A stretch of DNA of 19,844 nt from MGML01 sp964493985 (GTDB lineage Bacteria; Chloroflexota; Dehalococcoidia; Dehalococcoidales; UBA2162), in the NCBI GenBank assembly GCA_964493985.1, contig CAZBQL010000058.1:1-19844 (forward strand). Direction: 5' to 3'. Positions 14,424 to 19,844 of this stretch are shown one piece after another; the first letter of the stretch is position 1; each line of letters starts with the position of its first letter. The notes beneath the pieces were generated by a model that searched no databases, was not told the DNA's origin, and was given only the letters and a program-made list of their open reading frames with translations. The translations under genes were made by a program, and so were the position numbers.

Positions 14424-14906
14424 TCAGTCCAGGTAAGTAATCTGGGATGGCGGCCTGTCTTTAATATCGATCTCGATACCGGCTTCCCTGAAAAGCTCGA
14501 TAAACCTGTCATCGCTGTATTTACTGAAACTGACAAACCTCTTGATCCTGGCATTCACCAGCATCTTGGCACAGAGAACGCAGGGTGTATGAGTGCAGTA
14601 AATTGTGCTTCCTTCAAGACTGATACCGTGAAGAGCGGCCTGTATAATCACGTTCTGTTCGGCATGAATAGCCCGGCAGGTTTCCTGCTTTTCACCGGAA
14701 GCTATGTGCATTTCATCACGGATACAGCCAAGCTCCAGGCAGTCTTTCTGTCCGGCAGGAGCACCGTTATACCCCGTGGTCAGAATATGCTTGTCCCGGA
14801 CCGCTACCGCGCCCATATGGTGACGGCGGCAGGTCGAGCGTTCAGCCACAACCGAGGCTATCTTCAGTATATATTCATCGAAATCCGGCCTGGTGAAATC
14901 ATTCAT
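14424..14906 (-). CDS. dCMP deaminase
   Basis: 160 residues. Zinc-dependent deamination of dCMP to dUMP, the thymidylate synthase substrate. The catalytic zinc site is the HAEQNVI motif (His81, catalytic Glu83) with PCVLC (Cys109, Cys112). Upstream signatures MGAVAVRD and TTGYNGAPAG, and the CxxxHAE context with CRAIHAE, are those of ComEB/dCMP deaminases. The N-terminal CRRHH could form a second zinc site together with Cys61 and the region around residue 67, as in other dCMP deaminases; this is inference. The ATG overlaps the stop of the UPF0200 gene (ATGA, 14903-14906). No nucleoside (cytidine) deaminase features are seen. Confidence 0.93.
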   Translation of the reverse strand: MNDFTRPDFDEYILKIASVVAERSTCRRHHMGAVAVRDKHILTTGYNGAPAGQKDCLELGCIRDEMHIASGEKQETCRAIHAEQNVIIQAALHGISLEGSTIYCTHTPCVLCAKMLVNARIKRFVSFSKYSDDRFIELFREAGIEIDIKDRPPSQITYLD

Positions 14907-15448
14907 CCTTTTACCCTCGATATTATCTTGTCCGTTTCAGCTATCAGGTTCTCCATGGTAGACTCATTGATTATAGTATAGTCCGCCATCGCAATAGGTC
15001 CGCCTTTATTAATGTTCTCTATTTCAACTTTGTCTCTGCCGTAAGATTCTTCCTTCGTCAGTCCTCGTATTTTCCTGGCAGCAAGCCGTGAATGTCTCGT
15101 ATCGGGAGATGAGAATACCGCGATAACATACAAATCGTTTCCGTAGGACTCTTTCAAAAACAGGTATTCCTCCCAGGAATACAGTCCATCGACAACTACA
15201 TTGGAAGTCTTTAGTGCAGCGTCTATCTTCGGTTTGTTCAAAATCGCGTAGGCAGCCATCCCGTTTTCACAGCGTAATGCTTCCCTGACCTTACGTTCAT
15301 TTTCTTCATTCAAGGCCAGGCCCCTGCGGGCTACTTCCTCGTCCGTGATGTCACCGAACCGTATCCGCTTGAATCCGTCCTGTTCGAATCGGGCGGCTGC
15401 TTCAGACTTGCCCGAACCCGCCATGCCAACGATTGCTGCTACTTTCAT
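14903..15448 (-). CDS. UPF0200 family P-loop kinase-like protein
   Basis: 181 residues. A nucleoside-monophosphate-kinase-like P-loop protein: Walker A GMAGSGKS (8-15), then FGDITDEEVARRGL, a dephospho-CoA-kinase-like pattern, and the lid-type segment RLAARKIRGLTKEESYGRD with the many Arg/Lys residues expected for phosphate binding. This is the UPF0200 family, mainly archaeal and of unknown substrate. It begins the minus-strand run (this gene, dCMP deaminase, Nudix hydrolase) and overlaps the deaminase by 4 bp. A role as a deoxynucleotide or cofactor kinase is inference from fold and neighbour. ATG 15448 has no strong Shine-Dalgarno. Confidence 0.85.
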   Translation of the reverse strand: MKVAAIVGMAGSGKSEAAARFEQDGFKRIRFGDITDEEVARRGLALNEENERKVREALRCENGMAAYAILNKPKIDAALKTSNVVVDGLYSWEEYLFLKESYGNDLYVIAVFSSPDTRHSRLAARKIRGLTKEESYGRDKVEIENINKGGPIAMADYTIINESTMENLIAETDKIISRVKG

Positions 15449-15593
15449 CTGTCTGAATTAATTATAAGAATTACGTGGATACATGGCAATCGATGACCCG
15501 AACTCCAGGTATAGATAGTCACCCGCAGTCACCCGTATTTACCATTGATGAGAAATAAGCATAATTGCTGATGGCATCTCGATTCTAAACGGG

Positions 15594-15599
15594 TATTAT
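15594..15599 (+). promoter_or_regulatory. -10 box (TATTAT) close to the transporter start
   Basis: TATTAT ends 9 nt before ATG 15609, and no Shine-Dalgarno is present. If used, transcription would begin within 2-4 nt of the start codon (leaderless). The -35 region is poor. Confidence 0.3.
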
Positions 15600-15608
15600 T
15601 GATTAAAT

Positions 15609-16187
15609 ATGGAAAGTGAGATTACCAAAAACGAAATAAACCAGTGGGCTAATCCCGGTGCTGTCGGGCTGGCAGGTTTCGGGTTTAATACTATTCTACT
15701 GCAGATACATAATATCGGTTTGATCGACAGTACCATCCCCCTGGTCTACGGGCTTTTCTGGGGAGGAATAGCTCAGATAATTGCAGGCATTATCGACGCG
15801 CGAAGAGGTGATGCTTTCGGCTTCACCGCTTTCGCTTCTTACGGGGCATTCTGGCTTGGTCTGAGCCTTGGATTTCTCCTACAATGGATAGGACTGATCA
15901 AGCTGGATGGCCCCGGTCTAGCGTGGCTTTGTATCTGCTGGGGTGTCTTTACCGCTTACATGAGTATAGGCACCTTTAAGATATCACGCCTTCATGTTCT
16001 AATATTTCTCAGCCTGACTCTGTTATTCGGCCTGCTGGCTTTACATTTCTATGATATCCTACCGGCGGTAATACCCGGTGTAGTAGGTCTTATCTGCGGC
16101 GGAGCAGCCGTATACGGCTCAGCCGCGATAATAGTATATACCAAGTACGGTCGATGGATTCTTCCAATCGGTTCCCTGTCAGGATAG
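15609..16187 (+). CDS. Acetate/succinate uptake transporter, SatP/GPR1/FUN34/YaaH family
   Basis: 192 residues. Six transmembrane helices are visible at about 15-40, 46-68, 75-98, 103-125, 130-152 and 155-180. The family signature is at the start: NPGAVGLAGFGFNTILLQIHN (15-35), corresponding to the NPA(P/L)-G-F-T-LL motif of acetate transporters. GLFWGGIAQIIAGIIDARRGDAFGFTAFASYGAFW is the conserved central block. Predicted function is proton-coupled uptake (or release) of acetate or succinate at the cytoplasmic membrane. The gene stands alone on the plus strand and is divergent from the UPF0200 operon. There is no evident Shine-Dalgarno. Confidence 0.92.
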   Translation: MESEITKNEINQWANPGAVGLAGFGFNTILLQIHNIGLIDSTIPLVYGLFWGGIAQIIAGIIDARRGDAFGFTAFASYGAFWLGLSLGFLLQWIGLIKLDGPGLAWLCICWGVFTAYMSIGTFKISRLHVLIFLSLTLLFGLLALHFYDILPAVIPGVVGLICGGAAVYGSAAIIVYTKYGRWILPIGSLSG

Positions 16188-16215
16188 TAAATTAGCCGGC
16201 TCCCTTCTCCATGCC

Positions 16216-16263
16216 GAGGGTGGATATCCCCCGCGAGTGTTTTAACACTCTTTATCCACCCTC
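16216..16263. repeat. Two-tier inverted repeat (nested hairpin)
   Basis: The outer arms GAGGGTGGATA (16216-16226) and TATCCACCCTC (16253-16263) are perfect over 11 bp. A second perfect pair, GAGTGTT (16235-16241) and AACACTC (16244-16250), lies inside with a 2-nt loop. No T-tract follows, so this is not a standard terminator, though it stands 28 bp after the transporter stop. Dispersed repeat or RNA-structural element are both possible. Confidence 0.65.
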
Positions 16264-16368
16264 ACCTCCCTTTAACGATATGTAACCTTAATACACATCA
16301 CTGTATCAATAACAGGTGTTTTCACTTGAGTGTATTTAATATTTCATTGAAATATAACTTCATAAAAG

Positions 16369-16382
16369 CGGTATATATACCG
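16369..16382. promoter_or_regulatory. 14-bp perfect palindrome, candidate operator
   Basis: CGGTATATATACCG is an exact palindrome about 130 bp upstream of the HTH/zinc-finger gene. It resembles a dimeric repressor site with CGGTA half-sites. The AT-rich core could also be melted easily. Confidence 0.4.
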
Positions 16383-16482
16383 ATGGCAGGCTTGCAGGAA
16401 TATCATACTATACACAGGGAATGATTGTTCCGGATATAAATCGGGTAACACTACCATCTGGATGCTAGTCCCCTAAAAAAGG

Positions 16483-16508
16483 CATACCGCCTGATATTGT
16501 GAGGTATG
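16483..16508 (+). promoter_or_regulatory. Possible hairpin covering the Shine-Dalgarno of the HTH/zinc-finger gene
   Basis: CATACC (16483-16488) is complementary to GGTATG (16503-16508), which overlaps the GAGG (16501-16504) of the gene and the first ATG (16506). Pairing would hide the ribosome site. The stem is only 6 bp, so the call is weak. Confidence 0.25.
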
Positions 16509-16511
16509 GTT

Positions 16512-17039
16512 ATGGAACTATCAATAAGGACCAGAAGCAATGTAAATATCAATGCTGTTTACGCTATGCGTCGCTCCGGCTCGACACTCCAGCAGATAGC
16601 CGATAAAACAGGAAGATCAAAAGAACGAATCAGGCAGATACTTATCAGTAATTACGGTACGACCGGGCATAAACTGATGTCGACTGAACAGCTAAGAAAA
16701 CTATTCGGCTTCTCCCGCCATCATATCCTGGACCTGTATAACAACGGGGTGATCACTCCTGCAAAGGAATGGAAAGCCAATAATGGCCAATATCTCCTGT
16801 GGTCGACGACAGCAATCAGTCAGATAAACTCCTATCACAATGCAACCAAAGTATGTAAACAATGCGGTGCCGTTATCCCGCCTAACCGGAGAATATATTG
16901 CTCAACGAGATGTTATACAGAAAGCCACAAGTATAAAAATATGAGTAATGATGGGAAAAAACGACACCTTAACAGTATCAGGAGATACCGAGAAAAACAA
17001 AAACTGGCCTTAACAGAAGACTTACCACTTCGAGCTTAA
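16512..17039 (+). CDS. Double helix-turn-helix protein with C-terminal zinc finger
   Basis: 175 residues. Residues about 14-46 form an HTH resembling sigma-70 region 4 (TLQQIADKTGRSKERIRQIL). Residues 56-105 look like a second, MerR-like DNA-binding unit (STEQLRKLFGFSRHHILDLYNNG, then a wing ending LLWSTTAISQI). Residues 115-134 are a four-cysteine zinc site, CKQC and YCSTRC (spacing CX2C-X11-CX3C), followed by a very basic tail with KKRHLNSIRRYREKQK. No partner gene is adjacent. An upstream ATG at 16506 is only 1 nt from GAGG; ATG 16512 (7 nt) is preferred. Similar small HTH/zinc proteins are frequent in mobile elements, but no integrase or phage gene is here. Its stop overlaps that of the convergent MATE gene in a shared TTAA. 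Confidence 0.7.
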   Translation: MELSIRTRSNVNINAVYAMRRSGSTLQQIADKTGRSKERIRQILISNYGTTGHKLMSTEQLRKLFGFSRHHILDLYNNGVITPAKEWKANNGQYLLWSTTAISQINSYHNATKVCKQCGAVIPPNRRIYCSTRCYTESHKYKNMSNDGKKRHLNSIRRYREKQKLALTEDLPLRA

Positions 17040-18430
17040 TCTCTGTTATCAGAAAAATCAGTCTCAGGAAGGTCCTTCCATCCACCGACCGTCCGCAATT
17101 TCCTGTATTCACGTAACAGCCAGGAACCTGTTACAAGAAATCCACATACATCGGAAACAGGCATCGCCACCCACACTCCTGTTACATCCATAAACCCGGG
17201 TAGTATATAAATTAACGGTACGAAAAAAATGAACTGCCTCGAAAGGGACAGGAGGAGCACTTCTCTGCCCTTTCCCATTGCCTGGAAGGTAACCACAAAT
17301 ATTATGGCAAGCCCGATAAGGGGTAATACCGCTATAACGATTCTCATCGCCGGTACCGCCAACTCAAGCATTTCCTCCTCCTGGTTAAATATACCTATTA
17401 ATTGAGGAGCCAGGACTTCCATCACAATAGTAGCTACGCCGAGAAGTACTACCAGCCATGTCCCTGCCAGCTTAAGAGAACCCCACATTCGCTTCCAGAT
17501 TCGCGCTCCGTAATTAAATCCGATAATAGGAAGTAGCGCTTCGGCTACACCGATAATCGGCATAAATGCAAAGTCAACGACCCTGATGATGATACCTATG
17601 GCAGCAATTGCCATGGAACCGTAACCGGCCAGAACATTATTCAGCAATATGAAACAGATACTCTCGGAAACCTCCGTCAGCATAGAAGGCAGTCCGACCC
17701 TGTATATATCCTTGATTATATTCAGGTCAGGTTTCAGGTATGACAGCTTGATCCTGTAGGAAGATTTTCGGGCAACTATATACAAAAGTGCCAGTCCTCC
17801 TCCTACTCCCTGAGCTATCACCGTAGCCAGGGCCGCCCCGCTGACACCCATCTTCGGAAATACCCACCACCCGAATATCAGAAACGGATCAAGTATCATA
17901 TTGATAATACCGGCAGTAATCATGAATACCATCGGTCTTACCGCATCACCTGAACCACGTAGTAATTCCGAGGAAACCATTCCGAAAAACACGAAAAATC
18001 CGCCAAATCCTATAACTGTCAGGTACTGCCTGCCATATTCCATGATATCGGGAGTCGCTCCGCAGACCTCGAGTATCTGGTCTGCGAGGAAAACGGCAGC
18101 CACAAGGAAGATACAACCGAAAACAAATGTTAATGGAAATACCTGGCCGGCAATCCTGTTGGTAACCTCTATCTCACCTTCGCCAAACCGGCGCGATACC
18201 AGCGAACTCACACCGACACCCGTGCCTACTCCTACAGCCATGATAATTATCGTGTATGGCAGTATCACGGTTAGTGCGGCAATCGGTTCGTGCCCTATTC
18301 TTGCTACCCAGAAGGTGTCTATAATGTTATAAAGCGCCATGGTTACCAGTGAGGCTATAGCAGGCAGGCTTAAACTGAGAAGTAGTTTCCCCAACGGCGC
18401 GTAACCAAGGCGCTCGGTAGTATCTTTCAG
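17036..18430 (-). CDS. MATE family multidrug/Na+ (or H+) antiporter
   Basis: About 464 residues, twelve predicted transmembrane helices in two MatE repeats. The first repeat starts LLLSLSLPAIASLVTMALYNIIDTFWVA, the standard MATE opening, and the second has the related PSMLTEVSESICFILLNN. Exports cationic drugs or metabolites, driven by Na+ or H+. The first in-frame start in the standard set is TTG 18394, but conserved residues (TERLGYAPLGK) continue upstream of it to a CTG at 18430, reading KDTTERLG. No ATG exists in this frame before an upstream stop. The nearest ATG (18462, 11 codons) is in the frame next to it; see the finding on the N-terminus. A promoter lies at 18472-18500. Confidence 0.9.
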   Translation of the reverse strand: MKDTTERLGYAPLGKLLLSLSLPAIASLVTMALYNIIDTFWVARIGHEPIAALTVILPYTIIIMAVGVGTGVGVSSLVSRRFGEGEIEVTNRIAGQVFPLTFVFGCIFLVAAVFLADQILEVCGATPDIMEYGRQYLTVIGFGGFFVFFGMVSSELLRGSGDAVRPMVFMITAGIINMILDPFLIFGWWVFPKMGVSGAALATVIAQGVGGGLALLYIVARKSSYRIKLSYLKPDLNIIKDIYRVGLPSMLTEVSESICFILLNNVLAGYGSMAIAAIGIIIRVVDFAFMPIIGVAEALLPIIGFNYGARIWKRMWGSLKLAGTWLVVLLGVATIVMEVLAPQLIGIFNQEEEMLELAVPAMRIVIAVLPLIGLAIIFVVTFQAMGKGREVLLLSLSRQFIFFVPLIYILPGFMDVTGVWVAMPVSDVCGFLVTGSWLLREYRKLRTVGGWKDLPETDFSDNRD

Positions 18431-18462
18431 TTTTCCCTTTCTCTCCTGATTAATCTTGACAT
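18427..18462 (-). CDS. 11-codon upstream ORF or detached N-terminus of the MATE gene
   Basis: ATG 18462 starts MSRLIRREREN and ends with TGA at 18429-18427, overlapping the CTG that could start the MATE frame. A one-base shift in the AAAA run just before would fuse it to the MATE frame as ...REREKLKDTTERLG, a natural-looking N-terminus. It is either a leader peptide or the true start of the MATE protein separated by a frameshift. The ATG sits about 3 nt from the predicted transcription start. Confidence 0.35.
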   Translation of the reverse strand: MSRLIRREREN

Positions 18463-18471
18463 ACGTTTTCC

Positions 18472-18500
18472 ATCCTAACAGTAAACAGTTTCACGGTCAA
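18472..18500 (-). promoter_or_regulatory. Promoter of the MATE gene
   Basis: Minus strand TTGACC (18500-18495), 17 bp, TAGGAT (18477-18472). The start would be near 18465, upstream of all candidate MATE starts. Confidence 0.45.
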
Positions 18501-18580
18501 TAGACTCGGGACACCAAGCGAAAAATAATCCCTGAATCGTTATTTGTTCCATGAAAACCTGAACCGAATGAACACCGATG

Positions 18581-18589
18581 TGATATAAT
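18581..18589 (+). promoter_or_regulatory. Extended -10 promoter of the tRNA nucleotidyltransferase gene
   Basis: TGATATAAT is a perfect extended -10 (TGn-TATAAT, hexamer 18584-18589). No good -35 is seen. Predicted start near 18596, 23 nt before ATG 18619, where only AGAG serves as Shine-Dalgarno. Confidence 0.5.
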
Positions 18590-18618
18590 TCTGACTGCAC
18601 GGTACGGTTGTAGAGCTA

Positions 18619-19844
18619 ATGAAGAAATCTGACAACATCTCGGAATTGATAAAAAGTCAACTTCCGGCGGAAATGCAGGAAATTCTTTCAATTGCTGGTC
18701 AAGTAGCCGGAGAACAGCAACATAAACTGTACATGGTCGGCGGGATAGTTCGTGACCTGCTCCTCGGGCGTTCCAGTCTCGACCTTGACCTCGTGGTTGA
18801 AGGGGACGCCATAGAAATCTCCCGTCATTTTGCTGAAAAAGTGAAAGGCAAAGTGACATTTCACACCCGGTTCCTCACCGCCACCGTGAAATGGGAAGGC
18901 TGGAGTGTCGACTTCGCTACCGCCCGCTCCGAGACCTATTCCAAGCCGGGTGCTCTCCCCGCAGTTGAAGCCGGAGATATTGTCACCGACCTGTCACGCC
19001 GGGATTTCACCATCAACAGCCTGGCTGTAGACATCTCCTCAGGCGAACTATTAGATCCATACAATGGTAGCGAAGATATCCAGAAACGGATAGTAAGAGT
19101 CCTTCATGAAAAAAGCTTTATCGACGACGCCACCCGTATCTGGAGGGCGATTCGATACGAGCAGCGACTGGATTTCACGCTGGAACCGGACACGTTAAGG
19201 CTGCTTAAACGTGATATAAATATGCTGAATACAATCGGCCGCGACCGGATACGCCACGAACTCGAACTGGTACTCAAAGAAGAGTTCCCCGAAAAGGCTA
19301 TCCGCCGTGCCGGCAACCTGGGAGTCCTTGAAAAGCTGCATCCATCACTGCAAGGTGATAACTGGCTAACCGAAAAATTCATGAAAGCTCGTGAGGTGGT
19401 TTCACCAAACTCACCCTCAACAGAACTCTACTTGACGCTGCTTGCATACCGGCTGAACAAGGATGAGACTGAAGAGTTTATAAGCAGACTGGGATTACGC
19501 AAACTCCAGACCCGGACACTCAGAGACGCGTGCCTGGTAAAGAGCAGAATTAACAAAATATCAGAATCCGGACTTAAACCGGGTGAGATATATAACCTCC
19601 TTCACGGTCTGTCGCACACAGCGTTAGTCGCCGCTACAATCGCCACCGATTCCTCGATCATAATAAAGAATATTAACCTTTATCTCGATAAACTCCGCAA
19701 TGTCAGGACAGCCCTGAGCGGTAAAGACCTTGAGGAAATGGGTATAAAACCCGGACCGCGAATGAAAGAAATACTAGGAAAACTTCTCCAAGCACGCCTG
19801 GACGGCCAGGTCACGGACAGACAGGACGAGATAGAGATGGTGGA
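18619..19844 (+). CDS. CCA-adding/poly(A) polymerase-family tRNA nucleotidyltransferase (3' end cut by window)
   Basis: 408 residues are visible and the frame is open to the last base. Class II nucleotidyltransferase that adds CCA (or only A, in organisms with split enzymes) to tRNA 3' ends. Motifs in order: GGIVRDLLLG (41-50), the metal-binding LDLDLV (Asp55, Asp57), the RRDFTINSLAV motif (127-137), the base-selecting DDATRIWRAIRYEQRL (about 165-180), and the neck motif GRDRIRHEL. The helical tail region then starts. The protein is longer than a minimal CCA enzyme at this point, and a C-terminal domain may follow outside the window. ATG 18619 is supported by the promoter just upstream. Whether it adds CCA or only A cannot be decided here. 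Confidence 0.9.
   Translation, partial: MKKSDNISELIKSQLPAEMQEILSIAGQVAGEQQHKLYMVGGIVRDLLLGRSSLDLDLVVEGDAIEISRHFAEKVKGKVTFHTRFLTATVKWEGWSVDFATARSETYSKPGALPAVEAGDIVTDLSRRDFTINSLAVDISSGELLDPYNGSEDIQKRIVRVLHEKSFIDDATRIWRAIRYEQRLDFTLEPDTLRLLKRDINMLNTIGRDRIRHELELVLKEEFPEKAIRRAGNLGVLEKLHPSLQGDNWLTEKFMKAREVVSPNSPSTELYLTLLAYRLNKDETEEFISRLGLRKLQTRTLRDACLVKSRINKISESGLKPGEIYNLLHGLSHTALVAATIATDSSIIIKNINLYLDKLRNVRTALSGKDLEEMGIKPGPRMKEILGKLLQARLDGQVTDRQDEIEMV

Larger units (their letters stand above)
16188..16511. other. Structured intergenic region before the HTH/zinc-finger gene
   Basis: 324 bp without a supportable gene. It contains a two-tier inverted repeat (16216-16263), a 14-bp palindrome (16369-16382) and a CATACC/GGTATG pair around the downstream Shine-Dalgarno. 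No open frame of convincing composition was seen on either strand. Confidence 0.6.

Noticed and set aside
18456..18461. TTGACA on the plus strand as a -35 box
   Set aside because: No -10 box follows at 16-18 bp (CAGTAA at 17 bp); the tRNA nucleotidyltransferase gene has a better extended -10 at 18581.
18497..18859. Minus-strand open frame of 120 codons at the start of the tRNA nucleotidyltransferase gene
   Set aside because: It is antisense to a gene with clear nucleotidyltransferase motifs and carries no motif of its own.
1..19844. CRISPR array, tRNA, rRNA, transposase or phage module
   Set aside because: I looked for regularly spaced repeats, cloverleaf sequences and integrase/transposase motifs and found none that I could support.

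Overview
The window reads as a bacterial chromosome segment. The promoters are sigma-70-like (TTGACA/TATAAT, several with an extended TGn -10), Shine-Dalgarno sites are present, and genes are short and tightly packed with ATGA overlaps. Many genes belong to families shared between anaerobic archaea and Chloroflexota: a UPF0200 kinase, a DUF166 protein, a TGS-domain GTPase beginning MPTNLPP, a trimeric dUTPase of the Dcd fold, and a wHTH regulator. With a corrinoid assembly cluster, this suggests an uncultured anaerobic member of Chloroflexota (Dehalococcoidia-like). That assignment is inference; there is no rRNA or tRNA in the window.

Layout. (1) About 33-5190, minus strand: cobalamin genes cobO, a wHTH regulator, cbiB, cobD and cobQ, the last three overlapping. 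cobO has a consensus promoter with a palindrome in its spacer. (2) 5191-5540: that promoter plus a 129-bp inverted-repeat (MITE-like) element. (3) 5540-7286, minus: a radical SAM protein and a CoA-type Nudix hydrolase. (4) 7447-9185, plus: TGS GTPase, a small zinc ribbon and a membrane-anchored InlB-type repeat protein broken by an in-frame TGA exactly after its signal peptide. (5) 9204-10799, minus: HAD phosphatase and DUF166 protein, divergent from a plus-strand dUTPase at 10859. (6) 11387-13870, minus: ABC-2 exporter pair followed by a diacylglycerol/lipid kinase. (7) 13886-15448, minus: UPF0200 kinase, dCMP deaminase and Nudix hydrolase. (8) 15609-16187, plus: acetate/succinate-type transporter. 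(9) 16188-16511: a structured intergenic stretch with a two-tier hairpin and a 14-bp palindrome. (10) 16512-17039, plus: a double-HTH/zinc-finger protein whose stop overlaps the stop of a convergent MATE transporter (minus). The MATE N-terminus appears to begin out of frame from the nearest ATG. (11) 18619 to the end, plus: CCA-adding/poly(A) polymerase-family tRNA nucleotidyltransferase, cut by the window edge.

How the genes work together. CobO adenosylates corrinoids, CobQ amidates the ring, CobD makes the aminopropanol-phosphate arm and CbiB attaches it; the nucleotide-loop genes are not in view. dUTPase and dCMP deaminase both make dUMP, and the Nudix enzymes and HAD phosphatase suggest nucleotide and cofactor housekeeping. 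I see no CRISPR array, phage module, transposase or clear novel defence system. The most unusual signals are the TGA at the signal-peptide junction, the MATE N-terminal frame problem, the operator-like cobO promoter and the structured DNA before the HTH/zinc-finger gene.
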